DNA of 62,555 nt from Oscillospiraceae bacterium (GCA_021201135.1 JAJQGT010000028.1:1-62555), one strand, 5' to 3'. Positions 24,602 through 34,262 are shown, counted from the first letter of the stretch. Notes: generated from the sequence alone by a model not told the origin. Numbers and translations are program-made.

Positions 24602-25278
24602 CGATTGTGACCAAGCCCCTGTCTGATCTGCGGCTGGCAGAGAAGAATGTGCGCCGACATACGGACAAGCAGATGAGAGAGTACGTCCGGTCTATCAGGA
24701 TGTTCGGCCAGATCAAGCCCATCCTGATTGACGAAACCGGTGAGATCATCGCCGGGAACGGTCTGTATGAAGCCCTCCGGCAGATGGACGCAACCGAATG
24801 TGAATGCTGTGTCGTGCCTGGTCTGACCGAGGCCCAGAAGAAAAAGCTCATGCTGGCGGATAACCGTGTGTATGAGCTGGGCATCACCGACACCAACGCA
24901 TTTGAGGACATCCTGCGTGACCTGGAGGGAGACATCGACATCCCTGGCTGGGATGCTGACCTTCTGGAAGTCATGACCGCCTCTGTCCCCGATGTGGACG
25001 AGATGATAAGCGATTATGGCATCTTCGACCAGGAGCAGACAACCGCTCTCAACGCACGGCAGCGGGAAAACCCCGTCTCGGCCACGAGAGGGCCGTTGCA
25101 ACAGGCCACAGCACCGGTTACACAACCGGGACAGGTTCCAGCACCTCCCGCCGCAACTCCTCCCACAGAGGCCGTCAGCGGCGCTCAGGCAACCCAAGCG
25201 CCTGTCGTAGAAACGGCAAGCGCAGAAACGCACAGATATATCATCTGCCCGAAGTGTGGTGAGCGGATATGCCTGTGA
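24598..25278 (+). CDS. ParB-like nuclease-domain protein with C-terminal zinc motif
   Basis: 226 residues. The ParB/Srx-fold region (about 1-140) has KPLSDLRLAEKNVRRHTDKQMREYVRSI, ETGEIIAGNGLYEALRQM and KLMLADNRVYELG. A Pro/Ala-rich linker (about 160-205) leads to the terminal CPKCGERIC. No Spo0J-type HTH is visible. It lies immediately before the PP-loop enzyme with a 10-bp overlap, implying one complex or pathway. Confidence 0.7.
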   Translation: MTIVTKPLSDLRLAEKNVRRHTDKQMREYVRSIRMFGQIKPILIDETGEIIAGNGLYEALRQMDATECECCVVPGLTEAQKKKLMLADNRVYELGITDTNAFEDILRDLEGDIDIPGWDADLLEVMTASVPDVDEMISDYGIFDQEQTTALNARQRENPVSATRGPLQQATAPVTQPGQVPAPPAATPPTEAVSGAQATQAPVVETASAETHRYIICPKCGERICL

Positions 25279-26402
25279 AGAAGCTGGAAAGCACTTTGAA
25301 TGTGCTGGATGCCGCAAGGCAGCGGATACGGAACGTATTTGCCAACGGCACTAAAGTCTATCTCAGCTTTTCGTCCGGGAAGGATTCGCTCTGTATGGCG
25401 TCTCTGACCTATGACCTGATCCGGGCCGGGGAGATCGACCCGAAGCAGCTCACCGTCACCTTTATTGATGAGGAGGGACTATACCCCTCTATGGTGGAGG
25501 CGGCGGAACGCTGGCGCAGGAATTTCAATTCTGTCGGTGTCCCCTTCCTCTGGTTCTGCCTACCCTTTAAGCAGGTATCCGTGATAGACCACCTCTCCGC
25601 ATCGGAGAGCTGGATTACATGGGAACCGGGGAAAGAGGATGTCTGGATGCGTGACCCTCCAGAGGGCGCAATCATGTCCAGTCCCTACCTGGAATATCCC
25701 GGCCAGATGAATTACCAGACGTTTTGCTCCAGGGCATTTTCAGACGGTATTCAGATGGTGGGGTTGCGGACAGTGGAATCACTGACCCGGCTCCAGGCAG
25801 TCGCCACGACAGACAAGCACAACATCTTCGGTACATTCTATCCGATCTATGACTGGAAGGATGCCGATGTATGGCTCTATATCAAGCAGAGGGGCTTAGA
25901 GTTCCCCGACATCTACCTCCGGCTCTATGAGGCTGGGGTGCAGAAGAACAATCTCCGGCTCTGTGCATTTTTCGGGGACTGTGGGACACAGGGGCTACGC
26001 TGGATAGCGGAGACTGACCCACAGCTCTGGGAGCGCATAGAGCGTAGGGAGCCAAACGCTTATTTGGTGCTGCTCTACTGGGACAGTGAGATGTTCCGGC
26101 GCAGCTCCAGGAAGCGCAAGGAGCTGGAAGCCGACACGGAGGACAGGAAGGATTATCGTGCGCTGTGCAAGGACATCCTGTTTCTCCACCCGGAGCGGTA
26201 CAACATAGCAAAGGACACCAAGGCCAAGATTGGCAGTTGGCGGTCTATGTTCATCAAGACCTATGGCATCGCTACGGACAAGCACTACAAGAAGATGTAT
26301 GAGGGGCTGCTGTACGGCGACCCCAAACAACGAGTGCTGCGCATCCTCTGGACGGACATATACGGCACATATAACACCTCCACAAAGGAGGTGAGCAAAT
26401 GA
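25269..26402 (+). CDS. PAPS-reductase-like PP-loop enzyme (IbrA-like, DUF3440)
   Basis: 377 residues. The PP-loop SFSSGKDS at 33-40 binds ATP. The following PAPS-reductase-like fold (LTVTFIDEEGLYP, FLWFCLPF, GLRTVESLTR, FYPIYDWKDADVWLYI) and the C-terminal region match phage and E. coli IbrA-type proteins. IbrA and IbrB are encoded together and act as regulators in E. coli; in phages the chemistry is unknown. The adjacent downstream ParB-fold gene is IbrB-like. A nucleic-acid or nucleotide modification role is inference. Confidence 0.75.
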   Translation: MPVKKLESTLNVLDAARQRIRNVFANGTKVYLSFSSGKDSLCMASLTYDLIRAGEIDPKQLTVTFIDEEGLYPSMVEAAERWRRNFNSVGVPFLWFCLPFKQVSVIDHLSASESWITWEPGKEDVWMRDPPEGAIMSSPYLEYPGQMNYQTFCSRAFSDGIQMVGLRTVESLTRLQAVATTDKHNIFGTFYPIYDWKDADVWLYIKQRGLEFPDIYLRLYEAGVQKNNLRLCAFFGDCGTQGLRWIAETDPQLWERIERREPNAYLVLLYWDSEMFRRSSRKRKELEADTEDRKDYRALCKDILFLHPERYNIAKDTKAKIGSWRSMFIKTYGIATDKHYKKMYEGLLYGDPKQRVLRILWTDIYGTYNTSTKEVSK

Positions 26403-26926
26403 GCGAGATGGACTTGTTTGCGCCGCTGTCCTCCCTCCAGTGGGTTGACCGTGACCGACTTACGGCGAATAGCTATAACCCTAATAAGGTCAGCGAGGAT
26501 AACCTGAAGCTGCTGACCCAATCTATACTGACAAACGGCTGGACGTTGCCTATTGTGGTGCGGCCAGACATGACGATCATAGACGGTTTCCATCGGTGGA
26601 CGGTAGCAGGGCGTGAGCCGCTCAAGACCAAGCTGGGCGGCAAAGTCCCTGTTGTTATCGTAGACCACGGAGACGATGAGAGTGCCGATGTATACGGCAC
26701 AATCACACATAACCGGGCAAGAGGTACGCATCTGTTGGAGCCGATGAAGGCAATCGTGAAGAAATTGCTGGATGAGGGTAAGACGATTGCGGAAATCGGG
26801 AAGCAGTTGGGGATGAAGCCGGAGGAAGTATTCCGGCTCTCTGGGTTTACCCGTGAGGAGTTCCTTGACATGATGACGCAAGGACACGATTCCTACAGCA
26901 ACGCCGTGATTTACACCCGGTTATGA
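26399..26926 (+). CDS. IbrB-like ParB-fold protein
   Basis: 175 residues. LQWVDRDRLTANSYNPNKVSEDNLKLLTQSI, MTIIDGFHRWTVA and GTITHNRARGTHLLEPM form a ParB/Srx fold with the HNRARG block seen in IbrB-like proteins. A short helix-turn-helix tail follows (TIAEIGKQLGMKPEEVFRLSG). It overlaps the IbrA-like gene by 4 bp. Probable partner of the PP-loop enzyme. Confidence 0.72.
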   Translation: MSEMDLFAPLSSLQWVDRDRLTANSYNPNKVSEDNLKLLTQSILTNGWTLPIVVRPDMTIIDGFHRWTVAGREPLKTKLGGKVPVVIVDHGDDESADVYGTITHNRARGTHLLEPMKAIVKKLLDEGKTIAEIGKQLGMKPEEVFRLSGFTREEFLDMMTQGHDSYSNAVIYTRL

Positions 26927-26957
26927 CAATTTGGGTAATTGCCCTTCGGGGCTTACC

Positions 26958-27011
26958 AACGGACAGTTGGCGCTTTTGCTCCTTTTCAGCCAACTGTCCG
27001 TTTTCCTTTTT
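26958..27011 (+). terminator. Strong terminator before the terminase operon
   Basis: 14-bp perfect stem AACGGACAGTTGGC / GCCAACTGTCCGTT with an 17-nt loop and a T-rich tail. It separates the IbrA/B-like operon from the packaging genes. Confidence 0.9.
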
Positions 27012-27055
27012 GCTTTTTTTGCGAAATAATTCAAAGGTGGGTGGTGACGGTATAG

Positions 27056-27928
27056 GTGGAGGCCAGAGACAAGGGATTAACGCTCTATCGAAAGGGCCTG
27101 AAAAATGCTGAAATTGCTGAAAGATTAGGCGTATCCGTCAACACCGTCAAAACCTGGCAGCGGCGATATTGGAAAGATGAAACACGGGGTTCAAAATGCA
27201 CCCAAAAAGAGGGTTCAAAAAGTGAACCCGGTGAACCCGCTGCACCCAAGAAAAAACAGGGTGCGCCCAAAGGGAATGTCAATGCTGTCGGAAAGATAGG
27301 CGGCCCCCCGCTCGGTAGCACCAACGCATTGAAGCACGGCGGCTATTCTGCTGTTATGTTCGGCACCTTTGCCGCCGAGCAACGGCAGCAGATGGAGGAG
27401 GCCGGAACGCCTACCGAGGAAGAACTGCTATTGCAGGAGATTGACCTGCTGACCCTTCGGGAGCGGTATCTGCTGGATAGGATGCAGAAGGTTATGAAGC
27501 AAAAGACTTGTCTGCGTCAAGTCAACACAAGCCAGCACCAGCAGTCTTTTAAGCGGCTGGATGGGGACGATATGCAGGAGGAATTTGATAAAGAAGAATA
27601 CATCCGAAGACAGGATACGGCGGTTCAGGCCGGAGAAAGGATGCCGGGAAACTCCACACAGGTGACAACGGTATCTGAATCGGCTGATTTGCGACTGGAA
27701 CGGCTGGAAACGCTGCTTACCAATGTGCAAAAGCAAAAGGCCAAGGTGATAGCGCAGCTGGGCTTGCTGCATAAGGAACAGTCTGGCAGCACCAGGGATA
27801 TTGAGGACTTGTCCAGCATCAGAAAGGCGGTATTCGGAGACGATGATTACAGCGACCAAGACGCTGGATTATCAGTTCAGCCAGAAGCACTTGGATTACA
27901 TGAGGAATTGCCGGACGAACCAGATTAA
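27056..27928 (+). CDS. Terminase small subunit
   Basis: 290 residues, GTG start. The N-terminal helix-turn-helix (GLKNAEIAERLGVSVNTVKTWQRRYW) binds the packaging site. The linker PKGNVNAVGKIGGPPLGSTNALKHGGYSA is the classic small terminase GNxNAxxH-like block. The C-terminal part is helical (about 120-260). It overlaps the large subunit gene by 86 bp. Confidence 0.88.
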   Translation: MEARDKGLTLYRKGLKNAEIAERLGVSVNTVKTWQRRYWKDETRGSKCTQKEGSKSEPGEPAAPKKKQGAPKGNVNAVGKIGGPPLGSTNALKHGGYSAVMFGTFAAEQRQQMEEAGTPTEEELLLQEIDLLTLRERYLLDRMQKVMKQKTCLRQVNTSQHQQSFKRLDGDDMQEEFDKEEYIRRQDTAVQAGERMPGNSTQVTTVSESADLRLERLETLLTNVQKQKAKVIAQLGLLHKEQSGSTRDIEDLSSIRKAVFGDDDYSDQDAGLSVQPEALGLHEELPDEPD

Positions 27929-29222
27929 CGTGGCAGAAGGAGCAGTCAGAGCGGGAAAGACCGTAGACAACATTTTTGCGTTTGCTTACGAGCTGGAAAC
28001 CACGCCCGACAAGCTCCACCTTGCATCTGGCTCAACGATAGGCAATGCCAAACTGAATATCGGAGCCTGCAACGGATACGGCCTGGAGGGTATCTTTCGG
28101 GGCCGCTGTCGCTGGGGCAAGTACAAGGGCAACGAGGCGTTGATAATCTACACTGCCACTGGGGAAAAGGTTGTTATCTTCGCCGGTGGTGAGCTGGCAA
28201 GCTCATTCAAGAAAATCCGAGGCAACGCATACGGGATGTGGATAGCCACAGAGATAAACCTTCACCATGACACGTTCATCCAGGAGGCATTTAACCGTCA
28301 GCTTGCGGCAAAGCGAATCAAGGTATTTTGGGACTTGAACCCATCTCACCCAAAACATGAGATCTACACCAAGTACATTGACAACTATGCCGCCAAGCAG
28401 AAAAAGGGTGAACTGCCCGGAGGATACAACTACGAGCATTTCACCATCTTCGACAATGCCACGCTCCCGGAGGGGCGTATCAAGGAGATTGTCAGCCGCT
28501 ACGATGAGGGGAGCATTTGGTATAACCGGGACATCCTGGGGATACGGAGCGTGTCTGAGGGGCTTATCTATCCTGTGTTTGCATCCGTCACCACAGGTAA
28601 GCTCAAGGACAACTATTTCTTCATCACCACCAAACAGGCGAAAGAGCTTGCGGACAGGCGGCAGTTCAACGAGATCGTTATAGGCGTGGACTTCGGCGGG
28701 AATGGCTCTGGTCATGCTTTCGTGTGTACCACTCACACGAAGGGGTATAAGCAGCTCGTAGCGTTATCCTCTGAGCTACACGAGGAGATTGTAGAGGGCA
28801 ATCGGCACAGGGAGATTGACCCCGACATCCTGAGCAACCTGTTCGTGTCCTTTGTCAAGCGGATGCGTCAGACATGGGGCTATGTGACCAAATGCTACTG
28901 CGATTCTGCGGAGCCTGTCCTTATCCGGGGGTTGAAGCGTGCTTTGGCAAGGGCAGGCATGGGAAACATCCTGGTCTATGACGCCAGAAAGAGCCGGGTC
29001 AATGACCGGATAGACTGCACTGCTACGCTGCTGGCACAAAAGCGGTTTCTGTATACCGAGGACTGTGCCACACTGGAAACTGCAATGCAGATGACGGTCT
29101 GGCAGTCTGGCAAGATAGAGCGGATACGGCTGGATGACGGGACAACCGACATTGACAGCTTGGACGCCTTCGAGTATTCCTTCGAGGGCGATATTAACAA
29201 ATATGTGCCAAAGAGGGGATAA
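27843..29222 (+). CDS. Terminase large subunit
   Basis: 459 residues, a DNA-packaging ATPase and nuclease. Walker A EGAVRAGKT lies at 32-40 and a Walker B-like WIATEIN at about 120. The nuclease domain (about 280-459) opens with VIGVDFGGNGSGHAF and contains YCDSAEP and DARKSRVNDRIDC. Size and motifs fit the PBSX/SPP1-type Terminase_3/6 group. It packs the phage genome into the prohead. Confidence 0.92.
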   Translation: MITATKTLDYQFSQKHLDYMRNCRTNQINVAEGAVRAGKTVDNIFAFAYELETTPDKLHLASGSTIGNAKLNIGACNGYGLEGIFRGRCRWGKYKGNEALIIYTATGEKVVIFAGGELASSFKKIRGNAYGMWIATEINLHHDTFIQEAFNRQLAAKRIKVFWDLNPSHPKHEIYTKYIDNYAAKQKKGELPGGYNYEHFTIFDNATLPEGRIKEIVSRYDEGSIWYNRDILGIRSVSEGLIYPVFASVTTGKLKDNYFFITTKQAKELADRRQFNEIVIGVDFGGNGSGHAFVCTTHTKGYKQLVALSSELHEEIVEGNRHREIDPDILSNLFVSFVKRMRQTWGYVTKCYCDSAEPVLIRGLKRALARAGMGNILVYDARKSRVNDRIDCTATLLAQKRFLYTEDCATLETAMQMTVWQSGKIERIRLDDGTTDIDSLDAFEYSFEGDINKYVPKRG

Positions 29223-29225
29223 ACG

Positions 29226-30728
29226 ATGTACGAGCTTAAATCGGAAGTGGAGGCCGCTTTTGACATTACCATACCTGTCTCCGGCGATATGCAAAACGCT
29301 ATGGAGCTTTGGATGGATATGTATCAAGGCAATCCTGAGTGGAAGCCCAAAGAGGACAAAGAGGGCTATAAAGGCTACACTTTGCAGCTCCCGGCAGCAG
29401 TAGCGTCCGAGCTGGCCAGGTTGGTCACGCTGGAGATGAAGGTATCCGTCAACGGTTCCTCTCACTTGGCGAAATACCTGGACAAGCAGATCCAGAGTAC
29501 CGTATGGCAGGCCCGGAACTTTACCGAGATTGCCTGTGCCCTGGGGGGCGTGGTGCTCAAGCCCTACATCATCGGTGATACCATCGGCACAGCCGTTGTC
29601 ACACCGGACAGCTTTATGCCTGTGGAGTTTGACAATGACGGTGATATTACTGCCGCTGTGTTCCCCCATGTCCGACAGGTTGGCGAGTATCGTTATACCC
29701 GCCTGGAATACCACAAGCTGACTGCAACGGACAAGCCAGGCATCTACGACTGCATCATCGAAAATAAGTGCTTCAAGCAGAAAGTTGTGGAGATTGGCGG
29801 GCCAAGCAGGGAGACATTGGGAACAGAGTGCAGCATGACAGAAGTACCTGACTGGAGCAACCTGACGCCGATTGCCGTTATACGAGACGTGAAGCACTGC
29901 CTGTTCGCCTATTTCAAAATGCCATTCACAAACACTGTAGAGCTGCGTTCCCCGCTCGGTGTGTCTGTCTATGCAAAGGCAGTAGACGTGATTCGGGCTG
30001 CCGATCTCCAATTCAACCGTATCCTCTGGGAGTATGAATCGAAGGAGACAGCTATCTATGCGTCTCAGGACATCTTCCCCCAAGACGATGAAGGCAAGGT
30101 TCTCCCTCTCCCGCATGGGCAGGAGCGGCTTTACCGCAAGGTGAGTGGATTAGAAGTACACAGTGACGACACTGTGGAGAAAATCATCGAACCGTACAGC
30201 CCGGAGATTCGCTACGAGCCTATGTTCAAGGCGCTCAACAACTACAAGCGAGAGGTTGAGTTCACCTGTGGCCTGGCCTATGGCACCCTCTCCGAGATGG
30301 ACAGCACAGAAAAAACGGCCACTGAGATTATGGCGTCCAAGCAGCGCAGCGGGTCTACTGTGACCGACATCCAAAAGCGGCTGGAAAAGGCCCTGAATGA
30401 CCTGGTCGTTGCTATGTACAGCTATGCAAAGCTGTATCTCACCCCGGAGACGCCGGATGAACCGGAGGACACCAAGGATGAGGGCAACGAACAGGAGCCG
30501 ACCCCGGAGGATGAGCTGGAAGTGTCCTGCGATTGGGATGATTCCATCGTATCTGACCGCTCTCAGCAGTACACCGAACTCTATAGCCTTGTCTCTGCCG
30601 GAATCATCCGCAAGGAGGTATTTATCTCCTGGTACTTCGGGTGCAGCGAGGAGGAGGCAACGGAGTATATGCCGCCCGAGGATGATTCAGAGGAGGAGGA
30701 AGAGGTCTTTGGCAAACTGGAGGAATAA
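29226..30728 (+). CDS. Portal protein (SPP1 gp6-like)
   Basis: 500 residues, starting 3 bp after the terminase stop. The stem/wing layout is typical: ARNFTEIACALGGVVLKPYIIG, SPLGVSVYAKAVDVIRAADLQFNRILWEYE and EFTCGLAYGTLSEMDSTEKTATEIMASKQR. The C-terminus is acidic. It forms the dodecameric DNA gate at the head vertex and docks the terminase. Confidence 0.9.
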   Translation: MYELKSEVEAAFDITIPVSGDMQNAMELWMDMYQGNPEWKPKEDKEGYKGYTLQLPAAVASELARLVTLEMKVSVNGSSHLAKYLDKQIQSTVWQARNFTEIACALGGVVLKPYIIGDTIGTAVVTPDSFMPVEFDNDGDITAAVFPHVRQVGEYRYTRLEYHKLTATDKPGIYDCIIENKCFKQKVVEIGGPSRETLGTECSMTEVPDWSNLTPIAVIRDVKHCLFAYFKMPFTNTVELRSPLGVSVYAKAVDVIRAADLQFNRILWEYESKETAIYASQDIFPQDDEGKVLPLPHGQERLYRKVSGLEVHSDDTVEKIIEPYSPEIRYEPMFKALNNYKREVEFTCGLAYGTLSEMDSTEKTATEIMASKQRSGSTVTDIQKRLEKALNDLVVAMYSYAKLYLTPETPDEPEDTKDEGNEQEPTPEDELEVSCDWDDSIVSDRSQQYTELYSLVSAGIIRKEVFISWYFGCSEEEATEYMPPEDDSEEEEEVFGKLEE

Positions 30729-30731
30729 GGG

Positions 30732-31952
30732 ATGTTCACACCTGAGTACCTTCGGGATTTCCCCGATTACCTTGTCACCCTGGTCGAACAGTATGACGCC
30801 TTCGTTATCCAGGACTTCTCCCGCCGTGTGGCCAAAGCCGCCTCCGTAACCGAGACGGCAGCATGGCAAGCGGAACGGGCAAAGGAGTTTGGCCTGTCGA
30901 TGGAGGAGCTCACGAAGAAAAGCTCGGAGCTGACCAAAATAAGCCAATCGGCGCTGAAACAGATGCTTGAAGAAGCGTCTGATACTTACCTGGCATCGGA
31001 GAATGAACGGTTGGGCGCATCCGGCCTGAATTTTGAGCGGGTCATGAACAGCCCCGTACTGCGGAACTATCTGTCGGCGGTCTATCAGCAGACCAGCGGC
31101 CAGATGCGGAACATTACCGGGACAACGGCAACAGGGCTTATAATCGGCGGCAAGTACCGTTCGATGCGGGACAGCTACCTGATGGCCCTTGACCTGGCAC
31201 AGATGCAGGTATCCTCCGGCGTGTTGGACTACAACACGGCAGTCCGTAACGCTATCCGTAGTATCTCCAGCACAGGTGTAAGCACCATGACCAATGATGC
31301 CGTCCAGTATGATTCCGGCTACCATCTGTCCGTCAGATCGGCAGCCAGGATGTGTGTACGCACCGGGGCAAACCAGATCGCCGGAAAGTACAACGAGTTT
31401 ATCGCCGACTATTTTGAGCTTGACCTGGTAGAGACAACCGCCCACCTGGGCGCACGCCCTTCCCACCAGGATTGGCAGGGGCAGATATTTTCCCGGAGCG
31501 GGAACAGCAAGAAATATCCACCCCTCTCTGACACCGGATATGGCCAGGTGGACGGCCTCATGGGCGCTAACTGCCGACATAATTTTTATGCTTATGCAGA
31601 GGGCACCCCAAGAGCCTACACGGACAAGCAGCTTTACAAGATGTCCGATGCAGGCGCAGGAACAACCACATATGACGGCAAGACCTACACCTACTATGAG
31701 GCCACGCAGAAGCAACGGCAGATAGAGCGGCAGATCATCAAGACCAAGCGTGAGCTGATTGGCTATTCTGCTGCCGGAGACACCGAGGCATTTACCACGG
31801 CAAGCATTAAGCTATCCACCCAGCGGGACAAGTACCGCAATTTCTCCAAAGCTGCCGGGCTACGGCAACGCTGGGAGAGGTCACAGCAGGACGGCTATGA
31901 CCGCAGTCTGTCCGGAAAATCTGTCTGGGCAGTACGCAAGGCCACCAAGTAA
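30732..31952 (+). CDS. Minor capsid / head morphogenesis protein (SPP1 gp7-like)
   Basis: 406 residues. The helical N-terminal half is followed by LDLVETTAHLGARPSHQDWQGQIFSRSG and GLMGANCRHNFYAYAEG, the conserved minor capsid protein 2/Mu F-like block. It is next to the portal as usual and probably acts on the portal side of head assembly or DNA ejection. Confidence 0.85.
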   Translation: MFTPEYLRDFPDYLVTLVEQYDAFVIQDFSRRVAKAASVTETAAWQAERAKEFGLSMEELTKKSSELTKISQSALKQMLEEASDTYLASENERLGASGLNFERVMNSPVLRNYLSAVYQQTSGQMRNITGTTATGLIIGGKYRSMRDSYLMALDLAQMQVSSGVLDYNTAVRNAIRSISSTGVSTMTNDAVQYDSGYHLSVRSAARMCVRTGANQIAGKYNEFIADYFELDLVETTAHLGARPSHQDWQGQIFSRSGNSKKYPPLSDTGYGQVDGLMGANCRHNFYAYAEGTPRAYTDKQLYKMSDAGAGTTTYDGKTYTYYEATQKQRQIERQIIKTKRELIGYSAAGDTEAFTTASIKLSTQRDKYRNFSKAAGLRQRWERSQQDGYDRSLSGKSVWAVRKATK

Positions 31953-31963
31953 AGGAGCAGCAC

Positions 31964-32173
31964 ATGATTTGTCCGTATAACGTTGCGACCAAGCAGACCA
32001 CCTTATCATGGGTGCAGGTCACGCAGGAAGACGACACAGGCACACCTACCACCAATCTCCAGCAGTTCGACACCGACAATTACACCATGATGGAATGTCC
32101 CAAGGAGGGCTGCGCCGTCTGGTATGATGGCCGGTGTCATTTTTCTGGGGACATCATAAGGGATATGTCATAA
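31964..32173 (+). CDS. Small structural-region protein with Cys pairs
   Basis: 69 residues (MICPYNVATKQTTLSWVQVTQ, then MMECPKEGCAVWYDGRC). This short family commonly lies between the minor capsid and scaffold genes of Clostridia phages; unknown role. AAAGGAG precedes the ATG. The stop is inside a 14-bp direct repeat (CATAAGGGATAT twice, 32155-32180). Confidence 0.6.
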   Translation: MICPYNVATKQTTLSWVQVTQEDDTGTPTTNLQQFDTDNYTMMECPKEGCAVWYDGRCHFSGDIIRDMS

Positions 32174-32207
32174 GGGATATTTGAATATCTCAATATCATG
32201 TTGATTC

Positions 32208-32230
32208 AAGCACCTGGTACGGGTGCTTTT
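32208..32230 (+). terminator. Terminator-like hairpin before the scaffold gene
   Basis: AAGCACC / GGTGCTT with a 6-7 nt loop and short T-run. It may attenuate transcription between the packaging genes and the highly expressed capsid genes. The following 32231-32363 stretch shows no gene or clear promoter. Confidence 0.6.
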
Positions 32231-32363
32231 ATCATTGCCCTGGAGCGGCGTTTAAAGGCTCTCCCGGTCTCTGCTGGGTCAATGCAGGGATGAGCAGTTG
32301 CCGGACAGAACCGGCGTTTAAACCAAATACGCTACAACCTACACACAGAAAGGAACATTCAAG

Positions 32364-33008
32364 ATGGCATACGAATACCTGAAATCTCTCTTTGAGAAAG
32401 GCCCTCTGAGCTTCGAGGACTTTACCGCTGCCGTAGATGCAGCGGAAAACATCAGCCTGGTCAACCTGAAAGATGGCGGCTACGTCTCCCGGGACAAGTA
32501 TGATCGGGAGCTTGGCGCCGCAAAGACCAAGGCTGACGGTCTGGAGCAGCAGCTCACCGATGCGAACACCACCATCCAGTCCTATAAGGACATGGAGCCG
32601 GACAAGCTGAAAGAGTCCGTTGCGGAATGGGAAACCAGGTACAACACGGACACCCAGGCACTCCAGGCGAAGCTGGACAAGCAGGAGACGGAGTTCTCCG
32701 CTCGGGAATACCTGTCCGGCTATCAGTTCACCTCTGAGCTGGCGAAAAATGCCGCTCTGCAAATGTTCCTGGACAAAGGATTCAAGCGAGAGAACGGCAA
32801 ATTCCTGGGCGCAGATGACTTTATGGCGGAGCTCAAAAAGAGCAACGCCGGGGCATTTGTCCAGGACACGCCCCCCGCTCCTCCTACGCCCCATTTCGAC
32901 ACCCCGCCTGCGCCCACGCCCGACCCTGAGCCTATGCCCAAGACTGCCGGAGCAAGGATGAAGTGGGCCAACGAACATCCCGGAGAGACGCCTCCCTGGA
33001 TGAAATAA
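32364..33008 (+). CDS. Capsid scaffold protein (Gp20-like)
   Basis: 214 residues, with a long coiled coil (about 50-120) containing AAKTKADGLEQQLTDANTTIQSYK, then FTSELAKNAALQMFLDKGFKRENGKFLG and a Pro-rich tail. The order (scaffold just before major capsid) and composition match the phage GP20 scaffold family. It directs prohead assembly and then leaves or is digested. Confidence 0.82.
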   Translation: MAYEYLKSLFEKGPLSFEDFTAAVDAAENISLVNLKDGGYVSRDKYDRELGAAKTKADGLEQQLTDANTTIQSYKDMEPDKLKESVAEWETRYNTDTQALQAKLDKQETEFSAREYLSGYQFTSELAKNAALQMFLDKGFKRENGKFLGADDFMAELKKSNAGAFVQDTPPAPPTPHFDTPPAPTPDPEPMPKTAGARMKWANEHPGETPPWMK

Positions 33009-33029
33009 TGTGAAAGGATGTAATTCCAA

Positions 33030-34229
33030 ATGAGCAGCATTTTCGGTAAAGACTTCAACGTGGAAGTGTTCAAGTACGATGTGGGCCACATCGAGAACAC
33101 CGCCCGTAACGAGCTCATCAAGAGCCGTGCAATCGTTTCCCGCCCTGAGCTGGCCTCCACTATGGCCCAGCAGAACGGCGGCAACATCATCACCACCGTC
33201 CTGAAGGGCCTGATCGGTGGCAAGGCCAAGAACTATGACGGATCTTCCAACGCCGACCCCACCACCACCAGCACCTATCGGCATACCCGTGTCGTGATCG
33301 GCCGCTGGGAGCAGTGGGAGGAGAAGGACTTCGCTACTGACCTGACCGGTGGCGAGGACTTCATGGGCAACATTGAGCAGCAGGTGGCTGACTACTGGTG
33401 GGAGAACCAGCAGGGCATCCTGGTCTCTATCCTCAAGGGCATTTTCAACATGACCTCCGAGGCTGGCCAGAGCTTCGCCACCAAGCACACCTTCGATGTG
33501 ACCCAGCGCACCAACAGCGAGGGCGACCTGGGCATGATGGACATGACCACCCTCAACACCTGCATGCAGCGTGCTTGCGGTGACAACAAGGGCAAGTTCT
33601 CCATGATGTTCTGCCACTCCGCTGTGGCGACCAACCTGGAGAACATGAAGCTCCTGTCCTACCTCAAGTACACCGACAAGGACGGCACCCAGCGTGACCT
33701 CGCCCTGGGCCAGGTCAATGGCCGCCTGGTTCTGGTCGATGATTCCATGCCCTACGAGGATGTGTATGAGGTTACTTATACGCTGACCGAGGACACCGTG
33801 CTCGACGAGAGCAAGACCTACTACACCGAGGCTGACGGCGTTTACACCGCTGTCGATTCCCCTGTTGTGGACAACATCGGCTCCTACTACGAGGCCACCG
33901 AGGGCGAGTATCTGTACACCCAGTACACCAGCTTCGTCCTGGGTGACGGCGCCTTCGAGTTCACCGATGTTGGTGCGGAGGTCCCCTACGAGACTGACCG
34001 TGACCCCAATCTGAACGGTGGCACCGACTTCCTGTACAGCCGTCAGCGCTGGTGCTATGCCCCCTACGGCATCTCCTTCACCCAGGCTGAGATGGAGAGC
34101 GAATCCCCCACCGATGAGGAGCTGGAGAGCGGCGCCAACTGGGATCTGGTCTCCACTACCAAGGATGGCGTGACCTCCTACCTCAACGACAAGGTGATCC
34201 ATATCGCCCGTATCCTGTCCCGGGGCTGA
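33030..34229 (+). CDS. Major capsid protein
   Basis: 399 residues, HK97-fold type by position and pattern (ATDLTGGEDFMGNIEQQVADYWWENQQ, FSMMFCHSAVATNLENMKLLSYLKY, VLVDDSMP and FVLGDGAFEF). A stretch of about 55 residues (about 242-298) with paired Tyr (SKTYYTEADGVYT, SYYEATEGE) interrupts the fold between VLVDDSMP and FVLGDGAFEF and looks like an added surface insertion domain. Codon usage is the most biased in the window, fitting high expression. Confidence 0.88.
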   Translation: MSSIFGKDFNVEVFKYDVGHIENTARNELIKSRAIVSRPELASTMAQQNGGNIITTVLKGLIGGKAKNYDGSSNADPTTTSTYRHTRVVIGRWEQWEEKDFATDLTGGEDFMGNIEQQVADYWWENQQGILVSILKGIFNMTSEAGQSFATKHTFDVTQRTNSEGDLGMMDMTTLNTCMQRACGDNKGKFSMMFCHSAVATNLENMKLLSYLKYTDKDGTQRDLALGQVNGRLVLVDDSMPYEDVYEVTYTLTEDTVLDESKTYYTEADGVYTAVDSPVVDNIGSYYEATEGEYLYTQYTSFVLGDGAFEFTDVGAEVPYETDRDPNLNGGTDFLYSRQRWCYAPYGISFTQAEMESESPTDEELESGANWDLVSTTKDGVTSYLNDKVIHIARILSRG

Positions 34230-34262
34230 TGCCCTGGGGCCGGGAACTAAGGCGGAAGGGAG

